Of a stretch of DNA of 64,000 nt, positions 1 through 9,335 are shown in pieces (position 1 is the stretch's first letter; each line of letters opens with the position of its first letter). Origin of the DNA: Corynebacterium sp. MSK297 (lineage in GTDB: Bacteria > Actinomycetota > Actinomycetes > Mycobacteriales > Mycobacteriaceae). The position numbers and the translations under genes are program-made. Where the stretch lies: contig NZ_JASPGD010000001.1 in the NCBI RefSeq assembly GCF_030232885.1, positions 124,001 through 188,000 on the forward strand. Reading direction: 5' to 3'. The notes beneath the pieces were generated by a model. The model made no database searches, had not been told where the DNA came from, and saw only the letters and a list, made by a program, of their open reading frames with translations.

Positions 1-87
1 ACGCCAGCAGAATGATCTGCCTACATACCGGAAAACCCTGGGTACCCACAGGAAGCTACCCCCGATTACTACCCCTGCAATGGTACT

Positions 88-116
88 GGGAACAACTTCA
101 CTCGGTGAGTCGTTAT
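88..116 (+). promoter_or_regulatory. Putative SigH-type promoter of sigB
   Basis: GGGAAC at 88-93 and CGTTAT at 111-116 are separated by 17 bases. This fits the actinobacterial SigH (ECF) pattern GGAA-N17-20-GTT, and sigB is a known SigH target in C. glutamicum. The start of transcription would fall near 122, giving a leader of about 30 bases that includes the GAGGAGG ribosome site at 138-144. The same hexamers and spacing recur upstream of clgR in this window, which raises confidence. No other feature is seen in bases 1-87. Confidence 0.55.
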
Positions 117-152
117 TAGCTATGTAATCGGCAATTTGAGGAGGCCATCACA

Positions 153-1142
153 GTGACAACCGCTCCCGTGCAAGAATTTGACGAAGAAGAGCAGGATCGC
201 GGCTCCCGTCGTGGCCACACCAACGACAATCCGTCCGCGGACTTGGTTCGCGTTTATCTCAATGGAATCGGCAAAACCGATTTACTCACTGCAGATGACG
301 AAATTGAACTCGCTCAACAGATTGAGGTCGGCCTATATGCGCAGCATCTATTGAATGACCCGGAACAACACTTAACCCGCGCCAAAAAGCGTGACCTTAA
401 GGTGCTTGCAAAACAAGGCAAAAAAGCTCGCTCCCATCTATTAGAAGCCAACTTGCGTCTAGTTGTCTCCTTGGCGAAGCGTTACACCGGTCGTGGAATG
501 CCACTTTTGGATCTCATCCAAGAAGGCAACCTCGGGCTGATTCGCGCCATGGAGAAATTTGATTACGACAAGGGATTTAAGTTCTCCACTTATGCCACAT
601 GGTGGATTCGGCAAGCGATCACTCGCGGTATGGCCGACCAATCACGCACCATCCGGCTTCCAGTCCACCTCGTCGAGCAGGTCAACAAGCTTTCCCGCAT
701 CAAGCGAGAGATGTACCAGTCATTGGGCCGCGAAGCTACCAACGAAGAGCTTTCAGAAGAATCCGGAATACCGGAAGACAAGATTGAAATGCTTTTGCAT
801 CAATCCAGGGATCCAGTTTCGTTGGATATGCCGGTTGGCGCTGACGAAGAAGCACCATTGGGTGATTTCATTGAGGACGCAGAGGCAACGGATGCAGAAT
901 CGGCGGTTGTCGCCTCACTACGCCACTCCGATATCCGCGATGTAATTGGCACCTTGGAGCAACGGGAACAGGACGTCATTCGTTTACGTTACGGCCTAGA
1001 CGACGGCGTTCCACGGACCCTGGACCAGATTGGCCGCCGATTCGAACTTTCTCGCGAGCGTGTCCGCCAGATCGAACGCGAAGTGATGGCCAAGCTGCGC
1101 GACGGCCATCGCGCTGATCGACTTCGTGAATATGCACAATAG
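153..1142 (+). CDS. sigB: Principal-like RNA polymerase sigma factor SigB (group 2 sigma-70)
   Basis: This is a sigma factor that directs core RNA polymerase to promoters of growth-transition and stress genes. The 329 residues hold region 1.2 ([20 protein letters not shown], about 29-49), region 2 with [20 protein letters not shown] and [15 protein letters not shown], region 3, and a C-terminal region 4 with the helix-turn-helix [19 protein letters not shown]. It lacks the long N-terminal region 1.1 of the essential SigA, so SigB is the better name. The GTG start at 153 is fixed by GAGGAGG nine bases upstream. The length agrees with corynebacterial SigB (about 330 residues). It sits directly before dtxR, as in other corynebacteria, with a hairpin between them. 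Confidence 0.95.
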   Translation: MTTAPVQEFDEEEQDRGSRRGHTNDNPSADLVRVYLNGIGKTDLLTADDEIELAQQIEVGLYAQHLLNDPEQHLTRAKKRDLKVLAKQGKKARSHLLEANLRLVVSLAKRYTGRGMPLLDLIQEGNLGLIRAMEKFDYDKGFKFSTYATWWIRQAITRGMADQSRTIRLPVHLVEQVNKLSRIKREMYQSLGREATNEELSEESGIPEDKIEMLLHQSRDPVSLDMPVGADEEAPLGDFIEDAEATDAESAVVASLRHSDIRDVIGTLEQREQDVIRLRYGLDDGVPRTLDQIGRRFELSRERVRQIEREVMAKLRDGHRADRLREYAQ

Positions 1143-1175
1143 GTAACTGTTATTGCTGTTCACCACGGCAGCATT

Positions 1176-1205
1176 GAAGGTCTGGTAGTTCTATGCCAGA
1201 CCTTC
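1176..1205 (+). terminator. Stem-loop after sigB
   Basis: A perfect 10-base inverted repeat (GAAGGTCTGG / CCAGACCTTC) has a 10-base loop and begins 33 bases after the sigB stop. It is not followed by a clear T run, so it may be a weak terminator or an mRNA-stabilising hairpin. It separates sigB from the dtxR promoter. Confidence 0.5.
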
Positions 1206-1214
1206 GTTGTGCGC

Positions 1215-1220
1215 TAGAAT
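1215..1220 (+). promoter_or_regulatory. -10 box of dtxR promoter
   Basis: TAGAAT fits the corynebacterial SigA -10 consensus (TANANT). It lies about 27 bases upstream of the AGGAAGG ribosome site at 1247-1253 that serves the dtxR GTG at 1263. No convincing -35 box is seen, which is usual in this genus. Confidence 0.5.
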
Positions 1221-1262
1221 GACCCACAGGCATTAGACGAATTAACAGGAAGGTTTCCCACA

Positions 1263-1943
1263 GTGAGGGACTTAGTCGATACAACAGAGATGTACCTGCG
1301 TACTATCTATGAGCTGGAAGAAGAAGGCATTACCCCACTCCGTGCTCGTATCGCTGAACGCTTAGAGCAGTCTGGCCCTACGGTTTCGCAAACCGTCGCG
1401 CGCATGGAACGCGACGGTTTGCTGCACGTACGCCCAGACCGCAGCCTAGATTTAACCGCTCGCGGTCGTGAATTAGCCACCAAGGTTATGCGTAAGCACC
1501 GCCTAGCGGAATTGCTTCTTACCGAGGTACTCGGCGTCGATATTCACGACGTGCACGAAGAAGCCTGCCGTTGGGAGCATGTTATGAGCGACAACGTCGA
1601 GCGTCGCGTGACCTCGATTTTGCAGGATTGTTCCCGCTCCCCATTCGGTAACCCGGTTCCGGCATTAGAGGAGCTCGGTGTCGAAACTTCATCGCTACCT
1701 AAGGTTGCTCGTGCCATTGATCTCCCAGAAGAAGAGGAAATCGAGGGTACCGTAGCGCAAATCAACGAGATTCTCCAAGTCGAGGGCGATCGTCTTCGCG
1801 AACTCACCGATGCTGGCATCGTCGTTGGCGCCAAAGTCAACGTGATTAACTATGGCCATTCTGTCATTCTTACCGCTGAGAATGGGGCGAAAGTGGTCTT
1901 GAACGAAACCCTTGGTCACGCCGTCCGTATTGCTACTGATTAA
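1263..1943 (+). CDS. dtxR: Iron-dependent transcriptional repressor DtxR
   Basis: This is the master iron regulator. With Fe2+ bound it dimerises on 19-bp palindromes and represses siderophore and iron-uptake genes. The 226 residues equal the length of C. diphtheriae DtxR. The winged-helix DNA-binding domain (1-73) is nearly identical, including the recognition segment [17 protein letters not shown]. Metal ligands are all in place: Met10, Cys102, Glu105 and His106 (primary site), and His79, Glu83 and His98 (ancillary site). The C-terminal SH3-like domain (about 148-226) is more divergent. The GTG start is set by AGGAAGG at 1247-1253. Gene order sigB-dtxR-galE is typical of the genus. Confidence 0.97.
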   Translation: MRDLVDTTEMYLRTIYELEEEGITPLRARIAERLEQSGPTVSQTVARMERDGLLHVRPDRSLDLTARGRELATKVMRKHRLAELLLTEVLGVDIHDVHEEACRWEHVMSDNVERRVTSILQDCSRSPFGNPVPALEELGVETSSLPKVARAIDLPEEEEIEGTVAQINEILQVEGDRLRELTDAGIVVGAKVNVINYGHSVILTAENGAKVVLNETLGHAVRIATD

Positions 1944-1978
1944 TGCACCTCAGCCTAATTAATAGCTGGTTTGTGCAT
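1943..1978 (+). terminator. Interrupted stem-loop after dtxR
   Basis: ATGCAC (1943-1948) pairs with GTGCAT (1973-1978), and CAGC (1951-1954) with GCTG (1965-1968), around an AT-rich loop. It starts at the last base of the dtxR stop codon. There is no T run, so a terminator role is only likely. Confidence 0.35.
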
Positions 1979-2029
1979 GTGCCCGATCATCGCCACGACT
2001 GAGACTAAGCAAAGGGAACCGAATTAGGC

Positions 2030-3022
2030 ATGCGCGTGTTGGTCACTGGCGGCGCTGGATACGTCGGAAGCGTATGCAGTGCCGTCCTTATTGAAGCCGG
2101 TCACGATGTCACCATCGTTGACGATTTCTCTACCGGAAACCGCGACGCGGTTCCGTCGGCAGCACACTTAGTGGAAGGTGAGCTTTCACAAGTAATCGAG
2201 GAAACACTCAGCGCCCGGGACATTGATGCTGTGGTTCACTGCGCAGCACGTAGCCTCGTTGGTGAATCGGTCTCACAACCAGAGTTATACTGGCACGCCA
2301 ACGTTGTCACCTCGCTGCATCTGCTTGATGCCATGCGCGCGCACGACGTACGCAATCTCGTTTTTTCGTCCACTGCCGCGACCTACGGTGAACCTGACTC
2401 AGTCCCGATCCTCGAATCTGCAGCGACTGCTCCCACTAACCCTTATGGTGCAAGCAAGCTTGCCATCGACCATATGATTAGTTCTTATGCGGGTGCACAC
2501 GGATTAGCAGCAACGTCCCTGCGTTATTTTAATGTCGCCGGAGCCTATGGCACGATTGGTGAAAACCGCGCAGTAGAAACTCACCTCATTCCTCTGGTTT
2601 TGCAAGTAGCACTCGGGCATCGTGAAAAGATCATGATCTTCGGCGACGATTACCCTACTGACGACGGGACAGCGGTACGCGACTATATTCATGTCAGGGA
2701 CTTGGCTGAGGCACATATTCTGGCACTGAAATCTAATAAGGCCGGATCGCACAGGATCTATAATTTAGGATCTGGTGACGGCTATTCGGTGCAGCAAGTT
2801 ATTTCACAGGTACGCGAAACCACAGGGCACCCAATTCCTGCAGAATCAGCTCCGCGTCGCGAGGGCGACCCAGCGACGCTCATCGCATCGTCCAGCAAAA
2901 TTTGTCACGAGCTGGGTTGGATGCCTCAACACACTGATTTGCCGACAATAGTCCATGATGCCTGGGAATTCACGCGTAACTTGGGCCCTAGTGCCCATTC
3001 GCATCCCAGTCATCGTCCCTGA
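2030..3022 (+). CDS. galE: UDP-glucose 4-epimerase
   Basis: It interconverts UDP-glucose and UDP-galactose in the cytoplasm and supplies UDP-galactose, the precursor of arabinogalactan galactan. It is an extended short-chain dehydrogenase: the N-terminal NAD site GGAGYVGS lies at about residues 7-14, and the catalytic pair is Tyr139 and Lys143 in YGASK. The C-terminal half carries epimerase sequences such as [15 protein letters not shown] and [15 protein letters not shown]. The 330 residues match the family. ATG at 2030 is preceded by AAAGGGA at 2011-2017. The last 13 bases overlap the tail of the convergent DUF4192 gene. Confidence 0.93.
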   Translation: MRVLVTGGAGYVGSVCSAVLIEAGHDVTIVDDFSTGNRDAVPSAAHLVEGELSQVIEETLSARDIDAVVHCAARSLVGESVSQPELYWHANVVTSLHLLDAMRAHDVRNLVFSSTAATYGEPDSVPILESAATAPTNPYGASKLAIDHMISSYAGAHGLAATSLRYFNVAGAYGTIGENRAVETHLIPLVLQVALGHREKIMIFGDDYPTDDGTAVRDYIHVRDLAEAHILALKSNKAGSHRIYNLGSGDGYSVQQVISQVRETTGHPIPAESAPRREGDPATLIASSSKICHELGWMPQHTDLPTIVHDAWEFTRNLGPSAHSHPSHRP

Positions 3023-4134
3023 ATACCCTGCTTTATAGCTGCTAAAGCAGTTTCTTCTGCACGTGCGCTAATCGCGGCGAATAATAACTGACTTAAATTA
3101 TGCCCAGGGTCTTCATCCAGTGCCTCGGTCAGCGCCTGACTCGCATTCAAGTTTTTCCCAAGCTCCAGAAATACCACAGCCAGGATCGCGAGCGCATTGG
3201 CGCGCGGTTTGCCGGTAAGGCTCCGTGCCGTAGCAATGAGGAGCTCTTGTGCCGGAAGCGGATTGGACACCATCGGCTCCAAGACTTCATCCCGTAAGCT
3301 GGTACGTGACAACCACGTTCCTACCTTTTCCAGGATGTCTTCTTCTTTTTGCAGGTCCTCAGCTGTTAGTTCATTGTAGGAAATTCCCGCCAACAAATCA
3401 TCGGCATCTCTTGCAGCGTATCCTAATACCCCGCCTGGAGCATCGGCGATCCATTGCACTCGGCGAGTACGTTCGGCTCTTTCTGCTTCGCTCCGATCCG
3501 GATCATCACCCAATAAATACGCAAATGCTTCACGCCGTGTCAGACTTGGCAATTCATTACGCTGTCTCCACGGCCGCATAGCAGGAGCAGCAGTAACTGA
3601 CGCTACCTCCCCGCTCTGCCAGCATCCTGAGCCCGAACTATCCTGTTCAGCGGTGCTGTCAAGTAATAGGTGATAGTTCGCGCCTTGCCTGGTCTCATCC
3701 ACGATCCAACAAGCCTGTAGGGCTGAGCTATCTGCGCCCATCGATTCAGTGAGCGATCGATACCACTCTCGATGTTGCCGCCCGGAGATTCCTTCTGGAC
3801 CTGGATCAACGCTGGCCTCTGCCGTAATGATAAATCCGAGGTAGAATGAACACTCCGCATTATCGAGATACCTGATAATTTCTGTACACGGTAACTCCGC
3901 AGACAAATCCACACGAACAGTAGGGCCGATCTCCGCATTTCCATCAGGTTTCGAATAGAATCCCTGAACAACCAGGGATTCTTCAGGGTAAAAACCTAAT
4001 AGACCCGGGATATTCGCGATCAATTCACCAGGGTGCAAGTCAAGCAGAGCTGAAAAATTCGCCGATTGCTCGGGAATTCTCTGCTGTCTCGGATTGTTTC
4101 GAGCGGTGCGGTATTTTCTTCCTTGCTGACTCAT
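3010..4134 (-). CDS. DUF4192 family protein
   Basis: Its function is unknown. The segment [20 protein letters not shown] and the following VVQGFY match the start of the actinobacterial DUF4192 family, whose members typically open with a similar LLGF-PE-SLV motif. The frame stays open to 4221, but the ATG at 4134 (MSQQGRKY) is the more likely start because the domain begins shortly after it and the extra 29 residues look non-coding. That gives 374 residues with no signal peptide or membrane helix. The C-terminal part (about 270-374) is helical, alanine-rich and looks repeat-like ([20 protein letters not shown]). It converges on galE with a 13-base overlap and diverges from the PAC2 gene. Confidence 0.75.
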   Translation of the reverse strand: MSQQGRKYRTARNNPRQQRIPEQSANFSALLDLHPGELIANIPGLLGFYPEESLVVQGFYSKPDGNAEIGPTVRVDLSAELPCTEIIRYLDNAECSFYLGFIITAEASVDPGPEGISGRQHREWYRSLTESMGADSSALQACWIVDETRQGANYHLLLDSTAEQDSSGSGCWQSGEVASVTAAPAMRPWRQRNELPSLTRREAFAYLLGDDPDRSEAERAERTRRVQWIADAPGGVLGYAARDADDLLAGISYNELTAEDLQKEEDILEKVGTWLSRTSLRDEVLEPMVSNPLPAQELLIATARSLTGKPRANALAILAVVFLELGKNLNASQALTEALDEDPGHNLSQLLFAAISARAEETALAAIKQGIQGR

Positions 4135-4359
4135 GATGACCAGTATCGGAGTGTCCACCACTGTTTTCCAGACCACGAATGAACGAGAGCCCGCAACCTG
4201 TGGATAGTCTCGGTTCTCCACAGGACCAAGCTATCGGAGGTTGCGGTTAGATCCAGATGAGGATCAAGAATCCGTTCGAATGCACAGGGAATAAGCTGGC
4301 ATCGACGGCTGTTAATACACAAGAGGCCCACCGACGTGCCATTGGTATGTCATCGGCGA

Positions 4360-4365
4360 TAGAAT
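4360..4365 (+). promoter_or_regulatory. -10 box upstream of the PAC2 gene
   Basis: TAGAAT lies 19 bases before the ATG at 4385 and just ahead of the strong GAGGAGG ribosome site at 4371-4377. It lies in the 250-base divergent region between the DUF4192 and PAC2 genes, where nothing else is obvious. Confidence 0.45.
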
Positions 4366-4384
4366 GCAATGAGGAGGTGCGCCA

Positions 4385-5335
4385 ATGTATGACGATGCAC
4401 GCGACATGTACGAACTTGAATACCCAGCACCAGATATGGGGAGCAAATCTGGTGACCGCCCCACGTTGGTGGTGGCGTTGAATGGATACGCAGATGCGGG
4501 CATGGCAGTGGAAGCTGCGGCTGACCACCTCGTTTCGGCATTAGACCATCGACCAGTAGCCACCTTCGATTCTGATGAATTGATCGATTACCGCTCGCGG
4601 CGCCCGGCGGTAACTATCGCGAACAATCAGCCCGTCGAAATTGACGACACCGATATTGATATGAAGGTGTTGCGCGATAACCAAGGCAAGCCATTTTTAT
4701 TGCTGTCGGGCCCAGAACCAGACTTGCGGTGGAACGGCTTCACTGAAGCTGTCGCTGACCTGGTCGAAAAATTGGACGTAGAACAGACTATTTGTCTGTA
4801 CGCAGCGCCGATGACCGTGCCGCACACCCGCCCGATGACGATTTCTGGCCACGGAAATTCCCAGCAACTGATCGACCGCCTGGTTTCCTGGGATCAAAAG
4901 TTAATGGTTCCTGGCTCCGCCGCCCTTTACTTGGAACGCGCATTGCACAAGCGTGGACGCAATGTGGCTGGCTATACGGCGCATGTACCGCACTACCTGG
5001 CTTCTTCGCCATATCCGCTCGCAACCTATAACTTGTTGCGATCGGTAGCTAGCGTAAGCAAATTGGATTTCCCGCTGGGCAGCTTGGAATACGATATCCA
5101 ACGCATCAGCCATCAGTTAGAGGAACAAGTCGCGCAAGCTGACGAGGTTCAGTCGCTGGTCGCAGGCCTAGAAGAACAGTTCGATGAAGGCTTGGAGCGC
5201 TACCGTGAGCAAAACCCCCAAGCCATTTTGCCTGGCGAGCAAAATATGCCTACGGGTGATGAAATCGGTGCGTCATTTGAGCAATTCCTTGATTCCTTAG
5301 ACAACCCAGACGCTGGGGATTCTGACAAGGACTAA
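4385..5335 (+). CDS. PAC2 family protein (proteasome assembly chaperone-like fold)
   Basis: The actinobacterial PAC2 family is related in fold to eukaryotic proteasome-assembly chaperone 2, but its bacterial role is not established. Support comes from the N-terminal sequence LVVALNGYADAGMAVEAA (about 29-46), followed by FDSDELIDYRSRRP and, further on, LYAAPMTVPHTRP, which are hallmark PAC2 segments. The 316 residues match the family (about 300-320). The C-terminus is acidic (DNPDAGDSDKD). ATG at 4385 follows GAGGAGG at 4371-4377. It is followed within 25 bases by the helicase gene and is likely co-transcribed with it. Corynebacterium is thought to lack a proteasome, so the name should not be read as a function. 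Confidence 0.85.
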   Translation: MYDDARDMYELEYPAPDMGSKSGDRPTLVVALNGYADAGMAVEAAADHLVSALDHRPVATFDSDELIDYRSRRPAVTIANNQPVEIDDTDIDMKVLRDNQGKPFLLLSGPEPDLRWNGFTEAVADLVEKLDVEQTICLYAAPMTVPHTRPMTISGHGNSQQLIDRLVSWDQKLMVPGSAALYLERALHKRGRNVAGYTAHVPHYLASSPYPLATYNLLRSVASVSKLDFPLGSLEYDIQRISHQLEEQVAQADEVQSLVAGLEEQFDEGLERYREQNPQAILPGEQNMPTGDEIGASFEQFLDSLDNPDAGDSDKD

Positions 5336-5357
5336 TCGTCGTGGCACATCGACTACG

Positions 5358-7916
5358 GTGGAGGCTGTGAATCTCAACGACGTAGTCCCAGATCTCTCCG
5401 AAGTACCTTCCTCTTTGTTGGAAGAATCCATTTGGGAATCCTTCCTGCGGTGGACTCGAGAGAAAAATATCTCGCTTTATCCCGCTCAAGAGGAAGCCAG
5501 TCTCGCGGCTTTAGCTGGAGATAACGTGATCTTGTCGACGCCCACTGGCTCCGGTAAGACCATGGTTGCCACCGCCGCGCATTTTTTCTGCCTTGCGGAG
5601 GGCAAACGCTCGTTTTATACTGCTCCGATTAAAGCACTAGTTAGCGAGAAATTCTTCGCCTTGTGCGGGGTATTCGGCCCAGAAAACGTCGGCATGATGA
5701 CTGGTGATGCCACGGTTAATGGTAACGCCCCGATTATCGCCGCCACCGCCGAAATTGTTGCGAATATTGCGTTGCGTGACGGCAAAGATGCCCGGATTGA
5801 TCAGGTCGTGATGGACGAGTTCCATTTCTACTCCGAACCAGATCGCGGATGGGCTTGGCAAGTTCCGCTCCTAGAACTACCGCAAGCACAGTTTATTTTG
5901 ATGTCGGCCACCCTCGGTGATGTGGATTGGCTACGGGCTGATCTCACCGAGCGTACCGGGCGCACCACCACTGTGGTTTCTGGTGCTACCCGGCCAGTCC
6001 CGTTGTCCTTTAGCTACGAATTCGTTCCGGTCGAGGAGATGATTTCTCATCTCGTCGAAGACAACAAAGCGCCGATCTATGTGGTGCATTTTTCCCAGCG
6101 TAAAGCCACCGAACAAGCGCAATCATTAACCGGAACCTCGTTTTTGAACGCGGAAGAAAAACAGCGCATGGTCGACGAGATTGGAAATTTTCGGTTCAGT
6201 ACAACTTTCGGCAAACAGCTATCGAAGATGGTGCGCCGCGGCATTGGCTTGCATCACGCGGGTATGCTGCCAAAATACCGTCGCCTGGTGGAAAAACTTG
6301 CACAGACTGGTTTGCTGAAAGTCATTTGCGGCACCGACACTCTCGGGGTCGGCATCAATATCCCAATCCGTACCGTGCTGATGACCGGATTGGCAAAGTT
6401 CGATGGCAGGCGCGAACGCATCGTCAAATCCCGCGAGTTCCACCAGATCGCAGGCCGCGCTGGTCGTGCCGGCTATGACACCGAAGGCACCGTCGTCGTG
6501 CTGGCACCTGAATTTGAGATCGAAAACGCTAAGATGCGTCGAAAAGCAGGCGATGATCCGAAAAAACTAAAGAAGCTCAAGAAAAAAGCGCCACGGGATG
6601 GTGAAGTTTCGTGGTCGGAAAAAACCTACCAACGCCTCATCCATGCGGAACCGGAACCGCTGAGCAGTCAGTTCCACATGAGCAATTCAATGTTGTTGAA
6701 CGTCATCGCGCGTCCGGGTGACCTTTACGAACACATGAAGCATCTCATTCGCACGAACCACGACACCCGAGCCCAGCAAAACCAGTCGGTTCTGGCGGCC
6801 ACTTCCCTGTTTCGCGGGCTGCGCAATGCGGGAATCGTCGACAAGCCGACCAGTAACAACGGCACCGATGAACACGGTCGACGCTACCACCTGACTGAGG
6901 AATTGCAGCGGGATTTTGCACTCAACCAGCCGCTTGCCCCATTCGCTCTGGCTGCCGTCGGGTTATGGGATCCGGACTCGCCGACCTACACGTTGGATAT
7001 TATTTCTACCTTCGAAGCAATCTTGGACGATCCACGTCAGTTGTTGCAAGCCCAGCAGTCTTTTGCGCGCGGCGAAGAAATTAACGCGCTGAAGGCCGAC
7101 GGCATCGACTACACCGAGCGGATGAAAATCGTCGAGGAAATTACCTGGCCGATGCCTCGCCGTGAAGAGCTTGACGACGCGTTTGACACCTATTGTCAGG
7201 GACACCCGTGGGCCCGCGAATTCGATATCTCTCCGAAGTCCGTCGTGCGCGACATGATCGAAAACTCCATGACTTTTTCCGACCTCATCGCTACTTATGG
7301 CCTTGCGCGTTCAGAGGGCGTAGTGCTGCGCTACCTCACTGATGCGTGGCGCACCTTGAGCCATTCGGTACCAGAAGAGGCTAAAACCGAGGAGCTTTCC
7401 GACATCATCGTCTGGCTCGGCGAGCTGATCCAACAGGTAGATTCTTCGCTTGTCGACGAATGGGCCACGATAACTGATGATGACGCACCAGTCTCACAAG
7501 AACGTGTGGATCACGAACTAGCATTTGGCGTAGAAGACCCGACTGCCCTAAGCGCAAATCCGCGGGCTCTAAAAATCATGGTGCGCAATTATATGTTCCG
7601 CCTAGTGCAGCTGTTTGCGCTAGAGCGGGAAGAGCGGCTCGAGCAGCTTCTGGATTATCTGGAACATTACCCAGATGTCAGCGATGCTCTCGACGATTAC
7701 TTCGAGGAATATACCGACCTGGATACCGGCCCAGAAGCGCGCGGACCAGAATTTTTCCACCTGGATGCCTCAGCCCGTTCCCGCTTGTGGCCAGTACGCC
7801 AAATCATCAAAGACCCAGCAGGAAATAACGATTTCCAATTCGTGGCAACGGTAGATCTCGATGCCAGTGATGCTGCCGGTGAGGTTCGGCTTCGGGAGCT
7901 ACGCATCGAGCGCTAA
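5358..7916 (+). CDS. DEAD/DEAH-box helicase with C-terminal DUF3516 (Ski2-like superfamily II)
   Basis: A superfamily II RNA/DNA helicase, 852 residues. The ATPase core shows Walker A TPTGSGKT (61-68), a Walker B/DExH variant DEFH (about 152), SATLGD (motif III), GTDTLGVGINIP (motif V) and QIAGRAGRAGYDTEG (motif VI). The pattern and the long C-terminal region resemble the actinobacterial DUF3516 helicases, relatives of Ski2/Mtr4. The substrate is unknown; RNA processing is plausible. The start is uncertain: GTG at 5358 and GTG at 5367 are both possible, and GGAGG at 5360-5364 sits awkwardly between them. It ends at a long hairpin shared with the convergent oxidoreductase gene. Confidence 0.88.
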   Translation: MEAVNLNDVVPDLSEVPSSLLEESIWESFLRWTREKNISLYPAQEEASLAALAGDNVILSTPTGSGKTMVATAAHFFCLAEGKRSFYTAPIKALVSEKFFALCGVFGPENVGMMTGDATVNGNAPIIAATAEIVANIALRDGKDARIDQVVMDEFHFYSEPDRGWAWQVPLLELPQAQFILMSATLGDVDWLRADLTERTGRTTTVVSGATRPVPLSFSYEFVPVEEMISHLVEDNKAPIYVVHFSQRKATEQAQSLTGTSFLNAEEKQRMVDEIGNFRFSTTFGKQLSKMVRRGIGLHHAGMLPKYRRLVEKLAQTGLLKVICGTDTLGVGINIPIRTVLMTGLAKFDGRRERIVKSREFHQIAGRAGRAGYDTEGTVVVLAPEFEIENAKMRRKAGDDPKKLKKLKKKAPRDGEVSWSEKTYQRLIHAEPEPLSSQFHMSNSMLLNVIARPGDLYEHMKHLIRTNHDTRAQQNQSVLAATSLFRGLRNAGIVDKPTSNNGTDEHGRRYHLTEELQRDFALNQPLAPFALAAVGLWDPDSPTYTLDIISTFEAILDDPRQLLQAQQSFARGEEINALKADGIDYTERMKIVEEITWPMPRREELDDAFDTYCQGHPWAREFDISPKSVVRDMIENSMTFSDLIATYGLARSEGVVLRYLTDAWRTLSHSVPEEAKTEELSDIIVWLGELIQQVDSSLVDEWATITDDDAPVSQERVDHELAFGVEDPTALSANPRALKIMVRNYMFRLVQLFALEREERLEQLLDYLEHYPDVSDALDDYFEEYTDLDTGPEARGPEFFHLDASARSRLWPVRQIIKDPAGNNDFQFVATVDLDASDAAGEVRLRELRIER

Positions 7917-7922
7917 ACCGCG

Positions 7923-7985
7923 ACTGGGACGGATGCATTCCTAGTAGCTCACCTGATCACGGTGACAAACCGGCCCCGTCCCAGT
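7923..7985. terminator. Bidirectional nested stem-loop between convergent genes
   Basis: Perfect 10-base arms ACTGGGACGG (7923-7932) and CCGTCCCAGT (7976-7985) enclose a second small hairpin, TCACC / GGTGA. It lies between the helicase stop (7916) and the end of the convergent oxidoreductase gene (7999), the usual place for a shared terminator. No long T run is present. Confidence 0.5.
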
Positions 7986-7998
7986 GGCAAAAATCGCT

Positions 7999-9234
7999 CT
8001 AGCGCAGTGGATCAAACGGCGTGAGGATGGGATCAGTTACGCCCGTCGCAATCTGTGTTGCCAGCAGTTTACCGGAGATCGGCCCCAACACCACTCCCCA
8101 CATGCCATGGCCGCCACACGTATACACATTCGGTACTTGGGTACGCCCAATGAGTGGCAATCCGTCTGGGGTTACTGGCCGGGAACCCACCCAGGCATCT
8201 TCGATGTCGTCCCAGTCGATGCCGGTAAACATCGGGGCTGTGACGTCAATGATGGATTCTATGCGCCGGGGCTGAAACGGCTCATCCGGTCCACGAAATT
8301 CCATGGTTCCAGCGATTCGGAAACGACCGCGGGTTGGCGCCGGTGTACAAGCCACGCGTTTTTCCGGCAGATATATCGGATATTTGGTTTCTACTTCTGG
8401 TTTAACGGTGAACGAGTATCCACGGCCAGCCTGGACCATGGTGCGCACACCTAAACTCTTGGCTAAGCCCGATAACCAAGCGCCAGTAGCGATAACTACC
8501 ACATCAGCAGTTTTCCACTCACCGGTGGACAGCTGCACGATGGGCTGCCTGGTGGATTGGACTTCGGTGACCTCCACGCCGGTGGTAATCACCCCGCCGC
8601 GGGCAGTGACTGCCTCTGCGATTGCCTGACAGAAATATTGCGGTTCGATGAACCGCTGTCCACCAATCTTATAAAAGGATTCAACGCGCTCGGAAAAGAT
8701 CGGTGCACACCGGGTAGCTTCAGCACGCGGAAGTTTCTCGAAAGGGACGTCTTGACCATGGCGTACCACACCCGCAATCTCGTCGATGACGCCGGCAACT
8801 TCTCTGTCGTTTTCGAAACCTGCGATAATCGGTTTCTCGTGAGTCACCGCATCAACGCCGCCGTCGATCAATTCATCATAGGCACCGAGAGCAGCTTTAT
8901 CGATGGGGGTCAGTGCAGCCATGGTTTTATCCCATGCTCGCTGAGTAGCGCGTGCCATAAACTGGGCGACAAATGACCACAACTTCGGGTCAATCCGCGT
9001 GGGTACGCTCAACGCTGCGTCTTTATCCAACAACGCTGTCGGGCCATAACGCCACAAGCTGGAATTCGCCAGCGGGATGGTTTTACCCGGCGCGAGCCAA
9101 CCAGCATTGCCCCACGATGCGCCTCCAGCCACGCCGATTCTGTCGATGACTTCGACGTCGTAGCCGTGTTCTTGCAAGTACCATGCTGTCGACAGCCCGG
9201 TCATTCCGGCACCGACTACGATTGCGCGAGTCAT
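7999..9234 (-). CDS. FAD-dependent D-amino-acid dehydrogenase/oxidase-like protein (DadA/DAO family)
   Basis: It is likely to remove the amino group of a D-amino acid (or glycine-like substrate) oxidatively, giving the keto acid and ammonia. The N-terminal FAD-binding Rossmann motif is VVGAGMTGLSTAWYL (about 6-20), followed by VEVIDR and GNAGWLAPG, as in DadA. The C-terminal DAO signature is SRPVTPDGLPLIGRT with CGGHGMWGVVLGPISGKL. Its 411 residues match DadA (about 410-430). ATG at 9234 is preceded by AGAGGA on the minus strand. It diverges from oxyR over a 101-base region. If the enzyme is an oxidase rather than a dehydrogenase it would make hydrogen peroxide. The sequence does not decide this, nor the substrate. 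Confidence 0.8.
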   Translation of the reverse strand: MTRAIVVGAGMTGLSTAWYLQEHGYDVEVIDRIGVAGGASWGNAGWLAPGKTIPLANSSLWRYGPTALLDKDAALSVPTRIDPKLWSFVAQFMARATQRAWDKTMAALTPIDKAALGAYDELIDGGVDAVTHEKPIIAGFENDREVAGVIDEIAGVVRHGQDVPFEKLPRAEATRCAPIFSERVESFYKIGGQRFIEPQYFCQAIAEAVTARGGVITTGVEVTEVQSTRQPIVQLSTGEWKTADVVVIATGAWLSGLAKSLGVRTMVQAGRGYSFTVKPEVETKYPIYLPEKRVACTPAPTRGRFRIAGTMEFRGPDEPFQPRRIESIIDVTAPMFTGIDWDDIEDAWVGSRPVTPDGLPLIGRTQVPNVYTCGGHGMWGVVLGPISGKLLATQIATGVTDPILTPFDPLR

Positions 9235-9335
9235 ATAATCCTCTGTCTTTATATTGCCCTGTAGTGCAGATGGTAATGCATCTCGAGACGGTCCATTGAT
9301 AGCTGTCTTCTTAGTTATTCGATAAAATTATAGTT
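9235..9335. promoter_or_regulatory. Divergent control region between the DadA-like gene and oxyR
   Basis: The region is AT-rich. Two identical copies of TAGTTAT occur at 9312-9318 and 9331-9337, 19 bases apart, the second overlapping the oxyR ATG. TAAAAT at 9323-9328 could be the oxyR -10 box, which would leave a very short or absent leader. LysR-type regulators commonly bind in such divergent spacers and control their own gene, so the repeats are candidate OxyR contacts. This is inference. Confidence 0.35.

Noticed and set aside
1943..1965. Possible DtxR box downstream of dtxR
   Set aside because: AGCCTAA is present but only about 10 of 19 consensus positions match and the left half is missing; it also sits in a likely terminator.
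2014..2042. SigH-like GGGAAC-N17-TGTTGG near the galE start
   Set aside because: It matches the pattern, but GGGA is the ribosome site and the -10 part lies inside the galE coding region, so it is probably chance.
8557..8976. 139-codon plus-strand frame
   Set aside because: Antisense to the DadA-like gene, no domain, no ribosome site.
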